Source: Lingula anatina (lineage: Eukaryota; Brachiopoda; Lingulata; Lingulida; Lingulidae). Taken from it: a stretch of 64,000 nt of DNA. The DNA is taken from positions 82,612 to 146,611 of the forward strand of contig NW_019775885.1 of NCBI RefSeq assembly GCF_001039355.2. The letters are read 5' to 3'. Position numbers and translations under genes: made by a program. Each line of letters starts with the position of its first letter. The first letter of the stretch is position 1. Under the pieces are notes generated by a model. It did not search any database, was not told where the DNA came from, and saw only the letters and a program-made list of their open reading frames with translations. Shown here piece after piece: positions 50,605-61,261 of this stretch.

Positions 50605-51847
50605 CTAGTACATCTGCGAGCACGGAGGAGGATAACCTGAAAAGGCGCCGCTTTGAAAGGGGGGCACTGTGGGGGGCGGATACGGGTGTCCCTGGTGTCC
50701 TGCAGTATACGGAGGAGGAGGAGGAGGAGGCTGGTGATGTGGCGGTCCGCCATAAAACGACCCCGGCTGAGGTCCTCGGAAGCCCGGTCCTGAGGACCAC
50801 GCCGATGGTGGATGCCCCGGTGGGGGTCTCTGTGTCATTCCAGGGGGTGCCATTCCCGGTCCTACGTACCCCCCTGGTGCGGTATGCATTGGAGGTTGAA
50901 TACACGCAGTGTTGGTGGTCGTGCTGGTCTGTGTTATAATTGTAGCTACTGGTAGAGGCGCGGGAGTAGCAGGCTGGATAACATGAACTGTAACATAGAA
51001 CGGTATATGAAAATATTTAGCATTCTCCCAGTAGAATACGATATTGTATACTATTTGATTTTAAACAATTAATTACTGTGGCGGAGGCCAATATGTTGCT
51101 TTGACTATTGACTGAATTGATTGACTGAGTTGACAATTGTCTCATTATGTTATTTGATACCGTGTGATTATTCCACGAATATATGTGAAGCAGATGAAAC
51201 CCAAATATGGTAGTATCACTGAATTTCCTACCCTGTTATTTGTTCAGTACCTGTTTGTTGAAGGAACGCCCTGGACGTACAGGTAAGTTCCGTACACAGA
51301 TCCATTAAGTTCACGTAATTATAGATTAATATAACGTAGGCTTCTTTCATCGTGACTTTATTATCGTATCAACTCTACTCTTCCCACTTTTTCAGTTTAA
51401 ACCAGAATTTATCGTTAAACCGAAACCTACCAGTTGTTCCTCCACGTTCGGGTCCAGATTTCATACACCTCACCACGGATCTGACAATGATGACCACGAA
51501 CACTATGACAACAGCAGTAGCAAACAAGCCTGCGACAATCCCAACCCTAGGGTACACAAAAATAAATACGATTTATATCGGGTGCTGTATAACACATATT
51601 TCTCATAAACTTATAACTTTTGCAGAAGCACAGGACTTCTGCCTAAGAAAAAGGTGATGCGATCACTACATTGAATCATTGTGAGTTTTCATCTATATTT
51701 ACTTATTTTATATGGGGATGATACTTTTAAAATATACTCATCATATCTAAGCAAAAATATTCATTTCATAAACGTCCGCATAAATCCATGTACAGACTGC
51801 TTTTGAATTGCCATAAAGGTAAAATAAATCACTTACACATTTCCCAT
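50605..51847 (-). CDS. CY gene I: ectodomain-less CYYR-type protein, 169 aa, twin of gene H
   Basis: Exons 51837-51847, 51431-51546 and 50605-50987, with the same splice sites and phases as H. The start MGNVVGIVAG and the helix are identical to H. The tail differs by several residues (for example GMAPPGMTQ against GIAPPGMIQ) and is one proline shorter in the run before PYTAG. Both copies have kept helix, splice sites and PPPY motif open while changing elsewhere, which mildly favours function. As in H, the same-frame stop upstream and the lack of any CY module mean the gene may instead be a decayed copy. Confidence 0.55.
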
Positions 51848-52930
51848 TCCGCTAGGTGTTTCAGTGCAGGAAGTGTGTCCGTTCAGTGGTCTATTTCTTT
51901 AAGCCTCCCAATAAATCCACTTTGTTCACTTGGTACAACTATTTGGAATAAGAACCTGTGAATAATATAATAGCAGATGTCAATTCGTCGTCTGACGAAA
52001 GAAAATATTAACGCTTAAATAAAGTGAGTCACATCATGATGTCCAGGATTAAGTGTGGGGCCGTTAACCATGGGAAACCTATGGTCAACGTTCTCTAGAA
52101 AGGTCCGCTATAGGTAATTTCTTCCTGATTTGTAAACCCACCACGACCCACCCACCCATCCAACCACCCACACACGTACACACACACTAACTCACTTTGT
52201 GACAGTCACCTGCTCCTCGTCCGTCGAAAAAGCTGTTCACACCTACAGGAAACTTTGTGAATAAGAGTCCTTTCTACTGTGACAGTGACATTAAAATGGC
52301 GAACGCACACTTGTCATCGATCCAGTAGCACACTTAAAAAAGGTTGCATTTTATGTAGATTACTACGGTATCGACCCATGGACGCGGTTACTGGTTATGA
52401 CGTTGTTCAATTCTTTCATGTAAACATTGATATCCCAGCAGAGGGCGTGGCAATCGATTAAAACTATAACTTGGCCGCATAAGCATTAAAGACTGTGCGC
52501 AGTTATAGTCTACATTGCCACGGGAATTTATCAGTTAATGTCAATGCAGTGAAATATTTAGTCACGCGAAATTAATCAGCTGATACATAACTCAAGTGTG
52601 ACTTTAAAAGTTACCTTACAGCCATAGGCACAAAAACTTCTCAATTGCAGTTTCATTCTTAATTTTTTGGTGGGGGTGGTGGTGGTGGTGGTGGGGAGGG
52701 GGGGGGGGAGATGGGGCTGTCTGATCCTTGGACTGGACACACACCTGTTTGGAAAATATTAAGGCAGGAATGACTAAGGCTGCTTTGAACTGGCATTTTT
52801 GTACATGTTATCAATCACCCACTTTTCGAGATTATGCTGCACTCAGTGGGGATCAATGAAGCATAGAAGAAGACTGGTTGCGGTTGTTCTCAACATTTTT
52901 GTGTAGGGAATATAATAATAATAATAATAA

Positions 52931-53779
52931 CTAGACTGCAACTGGCTTAAGCCAATGGCAGAGGATTCCTCTGCAAAATAGGTGTGGAAATGCTCTTACA
53001 AGGTCATGTGAAGGTCATGGGTGAAATTTGACCCCTTATTCTGAAAGAGCATGTGCGAATTGGGGGGGGGGTCAAAAAACATCACTTTTAGCCCACTTCA
53101 ATATCTCTCCATGAAATAGCCGAATGACCTTGAAAATGAGGGTCAAGGTCAAATTTGACATTTGATTTGAGGGTGTTGGGTACACGTTTGGGGTAGTTTA
53201 CTATAGCATGTTATCACAAAAAATCAATGTTTCATGGAGAAATTGACAAAGTCACTATTTCTGTGAAATTATTAATATTTAAAAATCTATATTAAAAAAA
53301 CTAATCAGTCAATTGTCAATATTATTAGATACTGCACTGGATAGATATCTAGGGCAACTTTTTACATCATCCTTGTGGCTCTGTGACATCTGGTTTACCC
53401 CCTGCCGAGTGTCAACCTCCTGGAGCATATTTTGCAATAGGTTGACCTTGACCTGACCTACTTTCCTAAAATTAAGTCACTTGATATAGAATTACATGTA
53501 TTGTGTAACCTCACCTGTGAAAGGATTTGTCAAAATGTTGAAAATTCTAGGAGATATTGCATTTTGAAATTTGCAAAAATTTCACTTTAAAAGGCTCTGT
53601 GACCTTGAAAATTAGGTCAAGGTCAAAAAGATTGGGTGGACAGGAATAACTTTTCATAGGCTATCAGTATGAATTTTTTCAGAATTTTAGAAAGAAATTT
53701 TTTGACGAAAAATAATAATAATAAGAAGAAGAAGAATAAGAATACCAAAAACAATAGTATTCCTCTATGGGGAATCCTA
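52931..53779. mobile_element. 849-bp insert rich in TCAAGGTCA/TGACCTTGA words
   Basis: Absent from the homologous site in duplication unit 1, so its borders are sharp: it sits inside an AAT microsatellite. It has no open frame of note. Two inverted pairs TGACCTTGA...TCAAGGTCA lie at 53125-53151 and 53600-53625. Further AGGTCA/TGACCT words occur at about 53001-53020 and 53441-53460. Near its left end is the near-palindrome GCAGAGGATTCCTCTGC, echoed by GGATTCCCCATAGAGG on the right end. It is probably a non-autonomous element. Confidence 0.7.
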
Positions 53780-54059
53780 ATAATAATAATAATAATATAT
53801 TAAAACGTGCCCGCAGTGTTTTATATATGTTGAAAAATATATTAATCTTTAGCGGTTTATTTTTTTACCCGACTGTATGATTACCACCATCACCACACAT
53901 GTGAACATACATGTAGACTTGACATGGATATCCATGGCGTTGATATGAAATTTATTAGTATATGACTACTTTGAGTAGTTCGCAAAAATCTTCTACTTCA
54001 AATAGTTCGTCATAATCCTAAAATACGACCACATGCTTAGACAGTCCCGCCTTCGGTCT

Positions 54060-54690
54060 TGTCGAACCTACGACCTAGATGGGTGACCTTTCAACGTTTC
54101 AGGTCATTTACTGACTGAACAGTGATTTCCCAGTGCATTTCATATCAGCTGTCTAATGTTCTTATCAGCGACTGCCAGCTTAAGTGGGTCATGTTTATAT
54201 GTATAGCTGCTCTTGGGTTTGTTAGAAGGGGGTGCATTTTGGTGAATCATATTGACTGACGATTTTGATGTTGTTACTGTATCTAATTAGCATCGATATA
54301 AGCTACAGTTCTTTATGTCTCCTCATTAACCCAAGCGAATATATAAGTAAAGGACAAACACAAATATGGTGTTCGAAATTTGGCCGATAGCGGCCGCTTT
54401 TATTGAAAGGCCCCTCTAGTAAAAGAATAGTGTGAGTTATTATATTGCATTAGATCGTTTTAAAAGCGATTAACACCACTGTCATTTTTATTCTCTGTTT
54501 GGTCAGTTTTGCTCAATTGCAGCAAAGAAAAAAGAATTCATAATAACAAAACTATAGATATAATAAAATAAAAATGACGTTATGTCAATTAACAACAAGC
54601 AGACATTGAATCAACATCCTGAACGGTTTATAAATTATATGAAATATATTAATGAGGCTAAAATCACTTGTAACTTAAAAGTGTCACATT
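54060..54690. repeat. 3' flank of gene J, duplicated at 59596-60265
   Basis: Shared words such as GGACAAACACAAATA, TTCGAAATTTGGCCGATAG and TTGAAAGGCCC run colinearly in both. The copy lies downstream of gene K, so it marks the duplication that produced J and K. Confidence 0.8.
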
Positions 54691-54701
54691 CCTGGAGGAG
54701 G

Positions 54702-54987
54702 CCCGCACGAAAATGCAGTAGTATCGAAGTACCAAAGAAGCATTAACGCAGTAGTGGTGCGGAGCATATTTGCAGTATAGATATATGCAGTATAGCTACT
54801 GCAATTCTACTCCAAAAAGTACATAGGTTTGTACAGAGAGGGGCATTAATGCAGTAGATTAGCAGCATGATAGAAGCATGTTTCAAATATGCTAATTAGC
54901 TCCCTAATCGAAGCAGATTTGAAGCATGTTTGCAGTATGATTGCAGTAGTCTACTGCGCTGGAGTTTCTACTGCGATTTCTTGCGGG
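54702..54987. mobile_element. MITE-like element with CCCGCAAGAAA..GCAGTAG ends, at the 3' end of the gene J tail
   Basis: The left end CCCGCACGAAAATGCAGTAG is matched by the inverse of the right end, CCCGCAAGAAATCGCAGTAG. The interior repeats GCAGTA many times. It replaces the region where gene K still encodes the last PPxY motifs of the tail. Confidence 0.7.
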
Positions 54988-55175
54988 GGGGGGGGGTGGG
55001 GGGATAGGTAGCATCTATTTATGTATATTGGGGAGGGGGTTCGGCATAACTGGGTGGTCCGGTCATTACCGAATCCACTCGGTGCATCCGATGCAGTTAC
55101 AGGTTCCCATGGTAATGAATCGTGTGTCAATTCTGGTCCTAGTTCTGTGGTTGGTGGTATCATTCCTGGTCCATA

Positions 55176-56195
55176 TCAGGCATTTGGCGCCTGTATCCCT
55201 GACCCCTGTGCAACGAACTGTTGAGACATTCCTGGCCCATATCCTGTATTTGGTGGAGGTGACGACAGCCCAATTGAGTAGCCTTGTCCTACTGGTACGG
55301 TCGCTGTTGTGTACACAATGGCATTTCTAGGGGTTTGTATCACTGAAAAAATATATTATATAGAATTACCTGCAGCCCCTTACGTTAACGTTCTTCTACC
55401 ATGTATTTTTTTTGTTTGTTTTCAATGCAAATTGAAAAAGTTTCAGACGGCATTATCAGACGGAAAGAGTCACATGTCTTTTCCTTACCGCCTCCTCTCC
55501 TTCGTTTACAATAGCAACAGCAGATTAAGGCACACATGGTAAGGAAACCGACTGTAGAGCCAACTATAATAACGCTCCTAAAGCGGAAAAAATTCAAAAC
55601 CCGAGTTAACAGTTTAATAAAGGCCACACATTCAGAAACCATGACCCTATTTCCAAAAAAAAAAAAAAAAAAAAAATGTTATGAAAAATTATGATTGTTT
55701 GTTGCACATGCAGTAGTAACATGTCATATATTGCTAAGGTGTTTGGTGGATTTTTACAATCAGGAGGGTTGGATAAATAGCCAGGTCAAATTTACGGTAA
55801 ATGGCTAGGTCAGATTTACGACCAGAAAGCTGATCTGACTTAGNAAAAAAATCGGGCCGAAATATTAAGTCTATTTTAACCCGCGATAAGTCAAAAGTAG
55901 GATTTTTAAAAACGCAAACTTTTTTTACATGTTGTCATAAGTATCGTTATTCATTTATTTATTTCATTGCTATGTAATATATATAATATATAGGGCCTAT
56001 GGAGACATACAGTGACTGTTAATATTGACTTTACGTATACATCTCCGTATATATTCTGATCTTTGTGTCTGCAAGTGTCATTGCCGTTGGTGCTGCCAAT
56101 CAAAATTTGAAGAACAGTAAAAAATGATGCAAGACAGTAGAATTTTGTTAACACACGCAAACATATAACAGTTACGAAATGTAAATAAAAGTACA

Positions 56196-56247
<52 letters not shown>

Positions 56248-56861
56248 GAACAAACATTATTACACTGTGAACACCATACTTTGGAATACGTACATTTCTA
56301 AAGCACCTGGACTGCCTGGACTGTGCGTAGGGACGGTGCCTGTGGAAAGAGAGGAATAACTATCATAGTAACTATCGTATGCAGAGGTACAGCAGTATTT
56401 ACTGGTAGATGTCCCGCAGCAGTAATAGGAACAGTACAACGAACCTCTGTAACTGCCAGATGACGTGTAATATGGGCAGCAATATTCACCCCCGCTTACT
56501 GGAAAAAACGTCAAGTTGAAATTGAACCTGATTAATTTATTATTTCCAATGTTATGATGTTTAGTTACTGTTGCATGTTTAATTAAATCAAGGGAACATA
56601 CAGTATGATTAATTTACTATCCTTCTTTACTTTCTTTACCTTCATTTTTCTTTTCATATAATCATAATTGTATCTACACTTTTGATTATATGTGTTCAAG
56701 ATTTTGGTTAAGGAATTACCGAGTCTGTGCTTTATTTTGTACTCATTTTGGTCTTATTGTGTATCCTTTATTATATGTAAATATTCTAAGATGTAAATTT
56801 TATTTTTATTCATTTTTTGTACAAGTTCAACCTTTTGGTTTATATGTTTTAATAAATTTAC

Positions 56862-56913
<52 letters not shown>

Positions 56914-58460
56914 GTCATACAGGTAGCATAGACAGCAGGAACCAACCCCATATATGGACCTCACTTCAATACCCGTTATTTTTTCTAATACTTCCTTATT
57001 GCTTATAATCAGCAGTAGCGGGTTTAGAGGGAGGGTCAGGGGGGTCCTGACCCCCCTTCGGTTTCTGAAAAAAAATCACATTTATATTCCCCTGTTGGAA
57101 TTAGAATTTTGACCAGCTGATTTAAACCGTACCAAATGGCACCGTTCGACCCCCCTTCAAATAATCCTGGGTCTGCCCCTGATCATTATATCTTTACAGC
57201 TCAATTCCTTTTTTATAATTGTCCCCCTGAGGTTGGTTGTTTGCGAACGATGTTATATATACGAGTTCAAAATAGGACGCTAAGCAAATTTATTGCGGAA
57301 CAGTATATAAACACATTGTTTTATCACGTATGGCATTATTAATGCGTCACTCGACCCATTTTATTGTATTTATTGTATTTTGTACTCATTGAAATTTAAG
57401 GATACAATGGAAAGATAAAGCACTAAAGGATGTGATTACTCAGTATATGTATCACACCTTCGCTCTAAAAGGCTGTGCAAAATTCAATTGGGTTGTAAAT
57501 AAGGAATATGTCACCATTGTTTCGCATCATTCACTGAAAATATTTGTCTAAAATTCACAACAGGCTTATCATACTATTGAATTAACAAAAACACATTTTT
57601 CTTGATATGAATAATATCATTAATGGATGTGAAATAATTCACTACAATATATGTCCATATTGAATTATTCAAGTTTTTAGATAACTTAAGCATTAGAGGC
57701 CATAAAAATAAAACATTTGTAAGAAAAAGAGTTTCATAAAGGAAGATGTACAGTCATCATAATTTTCCAGTGGTTTTGATGACGGTGTTTTTAATTTTGT
57801 GTCACTCCTGCAATTGAGATGCAGACTGGTAGAATCATTCGTAAAAGTATAATCAGAAATGTAGAACTTAAAGGGATAATAACTCTTCCTATGAGATCTA
57901 TATTTCACAATAAAAACATTGTGAATAACTCAAAGAAATAACATATTCTGTTTTACGACAAAAACAGCAGTTATAGCTATTATTCTGATATCTGAGCTTG
58001 TCTTCAGATCACATGACCTCCATTGATGGCTATACTATGTTATAATCTCTTAAGAGATTTTAACAAAAAACCAAACTTTTTAGAAAAAAACCAGGGACTA
58101 ACTTTGAATGTAAAAATGGATTCACTAACCATTGGTGAGTATGGGGAAATTGTTGTTTACTCCAGGAAAATTCATTTTTTGGCCAAAACGAAGAGTTATT
58201 ATCCCTTTAAGGGATTTCGCAATGGTTTTTGGTAGGAATAAACCATAGTGACAAAGGTAAAATATTCTACGCTTCCAGAACAATATGTTTTTTTTAATTT
58301 AAAAGCACTCAAAAGGTCTTACGCACATTGTGTGTCTTTTAAAAGTATTCTGTAAAATGTAACAATATTAATTATTAAGCAGTTCATTTTACATACCTGA
58401 CAGGTTGATTGCCAAAAACATTATCACACATGTTAACATGAACTTGACTTGCTTTCCCAT
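55176..58460 (-). CDS. CY gene J: CYYR1/Shisa-like protein with one CY module and a truncated tail, 174 aa
   Basis: Exons 58397-58460, 56294-56498, 55489-55577 and 55176-55342, all in frame. Exon 1 is a signal peptide (MGKQVKFMLTCVIMFLAI...). Exon 2 encodes one CY module: GEYCCPYY...YCSYYCCGTSTSKYCC...YSSLSTG. The last conserved cysteine is Gly here (STG, against STC in K). Exon 3 encodes the helix (SVIIVGSTVGFLTMCALI) followed by CCCYCKRRR. The tail begins like K's (IQTPRNAIVYTT) but ends early at a TGA (55176-55178) after GIQAPNA, where K continues. Further down, a frameshift and a MITE destroy the PPxY motifs. It may be a recently damaged gene or encode a tail-less form. Confidence 0.68.
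56196..56246. repeat. Poly-A run of about 50 bases in intron 2 of gene J
   Basis: A long A tract on the plus strand (T on the coding strand), just after the CY exon; possible retroposed tail or simple expansion. Confidence 0.8.
56861..56912. repeat. TTA microsatellite in intron 1 of gene J
   Basis: About 17 TTA units. A homologous but interrupted run lies at about 63436-63474 in the matching intron of gene K. Confidence 0.85.
57012..57181 (+). mobile_element. 170-bp MITE-like repeat with paralogous empty site
   Basis: The matching intron of gene K (about 63595) lacks this stretch, which defines the ends. ATCA flanks both sides (57008-57011 and 57182-57185), while K has one ATCA. The ends are weakly inverted (CAGTAGCGGGTTTAG against CAGGGGCAGACCCAG). 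A related copy in the other orientation is at 38715-38880. Confidence 0.72.
57868..58210. mobile_element. 343-bp MITE with TTAA flanks and AGGGATAATAACTCTTC ends
   Basis: TTAA at 57868-57871 is followed by AGGGATAATAACTCTTC. The exact inverse, GAAGAGTTATTATCCCT, precedes TTAA at 58207-58210. TTAA target duplication is the mark of piggyBac-type transposition. No coding capacity; it lies in intron 1 of gene J, 190 bp from exon 1. Confidence 0.75.
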
Positions 58461-59386
58461 AGCGTTGATTCAAGCAGTTATAAGCTAGTGATAACTTTGA
58501 AGACAAAACTCTTACTCCACAAAGATCGTCAAAATCCGAAACTATGACTTTGCGTTGTGACAGTTTCGTCTGCGGTCCAGAGGAACTTTAAGTCTAGATT
58601 GGCGACATTCCCAAGCAGTGGGGCACACGTCACTGAGCCCCTTAAGTATTTTATGACATTTTATGACAACGTTTATCTTATAAGACCTCCGGCTAACATG
58701 GGTCATGCTTGTATGTATGCAGTTGCTATTGTAGTCGTTATAAGTCGATTACGCATGCGTCACTGGCGGCTTCTTCAAGGTGACCATGACATACATGTAG
58801 CGACGTCAAGTGTCCGTACGTTAGACTTTACATTGTACTCGCCCGTCAGATGCTGTTCTCAAATAAAAAAAAGTGTCATGACTGGTGACTTACGATCATA
58901 TCAGACAGTAAACTTCCTTTATTTATGCCAAAGTTTAATCATCTTATCATTCAAGTGATGCATGTAAAAAGTATAAAACTCTTATTTATTGTACTACATG
59001 GGCTTTATGACAGCATGATTGCAACCTCCCTTCCATGACACAATCGTTTATTGGCCAATAACACTTATTGCTTTTTTTAATAGTTTAAACACAGTTTAAG
59101 TGATAATTGAAATGACTGATAAATGAATACTTTTGCAAAGATTATTTGATTTTGTATTTCAGCCAACTTTGCTTAATAGCAGATTAATAGCAGATTATGT
59201 CAGTGACATAAATCACCACAATGTAAAATTGTAAAAGACAATATTACAATTATACTTTTTGTGATAAAATTGTCATTCTTTGAATGTAATCATTTTCCTT
59301 GATTACTGTAATATGGTATTTAAGGGAAGGTAAGAGGGAGGGGTAGGGGGGTATGCAGCATCTCTTCCCGGGTGCAGTGGAGGGGG
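58461..59386. other. Upstream flank of gene J
   Basis: It should hold the promoter of J. A plus-strand open frame of 133 codons (58557-58958) shows no domain, no signal peptide and no repeat in the paralogs, so I leave it uncalled. Nothing else recognised. Confidence 0.45.
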
Positions 59387-59590
59387 TTAGGCATGACTGG
59401 ATCCGCTCAGTGCATCCGGTGCAGGTACCCCTGGTCCTGAATTGGGTGCCAATCCTGGTCCTAGTCCTGTAGTCGGTTGTGGAATTCCTGGCTCATACCC
59501 CGTATATGGTGGAGGTGATGAAAACCCGACTGGGTAGCCCTGCCCTATGGTCGCCGCCGTGTATACAGCGACATTTCCCGGTCCACATGC
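59387..59590 (-). pseudogene. Orphan proline-rich tail fragment of the CY family
   Basis: The minus strand reads NVAVYTAATIGQGYPVGFSS, then PPPYTGYEPGIPQPTTGLGP and on to SGSSHA and stop at 59387-59389. It closely parallels the tail of gene K but lacks its first residues. It abuts the duplicated flank at about 59596. A possible acceptor (aaactgtag) precedes it in the right phase to act as an alternative last exon of K. A relic is more likely, because the polypyrimidine tract is poor. Confidence 0.6.
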
Positions 59591-59595
59591 TACAG

Positions 59596-60265
59596 TTTAT
59601 GATCTAGATAGGTGACATTCCCACGTTTCAGGTCACCCATTTACTGATTGAACAGTGATTTCCAAGTGCATTTCGTATGAAGTATTGAATGTGCTTATCA
59701 GCGACTGCCAACTGAAATGAGTCATGTTTGCATGTAGCTACTAATGAGTTTGTTAGAGGGAGGTGCATTTTTTTTTAATCATATCACTGACGATTTTGAT
59801 GTTGTTCTTAATTACTGTATCTAATGAAGGTAGCTTATTTTATTAATATAATATATAGCATTGATATAAGCTACAATTCTTTATGTCTCCTCATTAACCC
59901 AAGCGAATATATAAGTAAAGGACAAACACAAATACGGTGTTCGAAATTTGGCCGATAGAGGCCGCTTTTATTGAAAGGCCCTCTAGTAAAAGAATAGTGT
60001 GAGTTATTATATAGCATTAGATCGTTTTAAAGGCGATTAACACCACTGACATTTTCATTCTCTGTTTGGTCAGTTTTGTTCAATTGCAGCAAAGAAAAAA
60101 GAACCCTTAATAATAAAACTTCATATATAATAAAATAAAAATTATGTTATGTCAATTATAACAAGCAAGACATTGAAGCAACATCATGAACGGTTTATAA
60201 ATTATATGAGATATATCAATGAGGCTTAAATCACTTGTAACTTAAAAGTTTCACATTCCTGACAT
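59596..60265. repeat. 3' flank of gene K, copy of 54060-54690
   Basis: Colinear with the J flank apart from small indels. It is separated from the end of K by about 1 kb that includes a Tc1-like fragment, whereas in J the distance is only 260 bp. Confidence 0.8.
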
Positions 60266-60789
60266 TAAAACCATATTTTTAGCTGTATTTCATTACCATA
60301 AGGTAAACTGAACAATTTTTGCAATTATGAAATGCCATGCGGGAGAAGTAAAATGATTTTTTAAGGTTAGCATTCCAAACGTTTTTACAGTTGTTATCGA
60401 TTATTTAGAATCGGTCATTATTTAGAATTGACTATTTTTTTTAGGAATAAAATCATTCATGTTTTTTGTGAAATGTTTATTGGCTACAATGAAAAAAAAA
60501 GACAATATCAAAACTACATTGTTTCAATCAAATATTCTTTGTGTGCAGTAATTTTCTTTAATTTCTGAAAACTAATAGATTAAAAATCCATAATACATCG
60601 GAATAAAATGCATTGTAATGAAGGCAGATATCTTTTCACAAAGGCAAAGCGTATTACATCAATGTGTTTAAAATGTTTTAAACATTAAAAAGACGCACCT
60701 GCTAGCATCATGGCTTTATTAGAACCAACGATATATAATTCTCTGGTTAGATAAAGTATGGAACTTATGTGACAGCTGTCTGCGTGTGC

Positions 60790-61230
60790 GTCCTCTTGCT
60801 GGAGGAGAGGTGCTACAAGAAAATGTAGATTTCGGGGTCGCTGGAAGCAGAACAGTTCTGTTCATTTACGGAGATGTTTTTTGCCCCATCGGTGTCAGCC
60901 AATTGGCTCTTTTGGAAAACAACAGCACCCTACAACACCTTGTTATACCTTACAGAACCATTCCATCCCATTTGTACAGTACGTGCAATATTCCAGGACA
61001 ACTTTTACTTGCAGCATGACAATGCTACTCCTCATACTGCCCGCTTGGTTGGAAATTATATGAACGAAAAAAATTCTGATCATTACCCAACCTGCTAAAA
61101 GCCTTTATATGAACCCAATTAAAATCTTTGGGACGGAATATTATAAGCAGTTTACAGGATAAACCCAAGCCTTGCAAATTTACAACAGTTAAAGCAAGTT
61201 TTGACTCTTGGGTGGAACAGCATAACTAGT
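60790..61230 (+). pseudogene. Tc1/mariner transposase fragment downstream of gene K
   Basis: Reading across frames gives FYLQHDNATPHTARLV, the second catalytic Asp region of Tc1-like transposases. Then comes MNPIKIFG where NPIExxW is expected, and a weak match to the C-terminal LQQL..W segment. The Glu position is Lys and stops interrupt the frame. No inverted repeats were found. It is a different family from the element at 42033-43410. Confidence 0.7.
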
Positions 61231-61261
61231 ATTTAAAATAGCATAGGATATTTGGTATCAA

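Larger units (their letters stand above)
50185..53955. repeat. Tandem duplication unit 2 (contains gene I), interrupted by an insert
   Basis: Matches 46945-49970 almost base for base apart from an insert of about 850 bp at 52931-53779 in its AAT microsatellite. Unit 1 serves as the empty site. Confidence 0.85.

Noticed and set aside
58557-58958. Plus-strand open frame of 133 codons upstream of gene J
   Set aside because: No recognisable motif or signal peptide, antisense to the promoter side of J; likely chance.
60690-60725. Tiny minus-strand frame starting MMLA with a phase-1 donor
   Set aside because: Too short and the hydrophobic stretch is not a signal peptide; linking it to the tail fragment at 59387 would be guesswork.
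60786-61019. Three overlapping plus-strand frames
   Set aside because: They are frame pieces of one decayed Tc1-like transposase and not separate genes.
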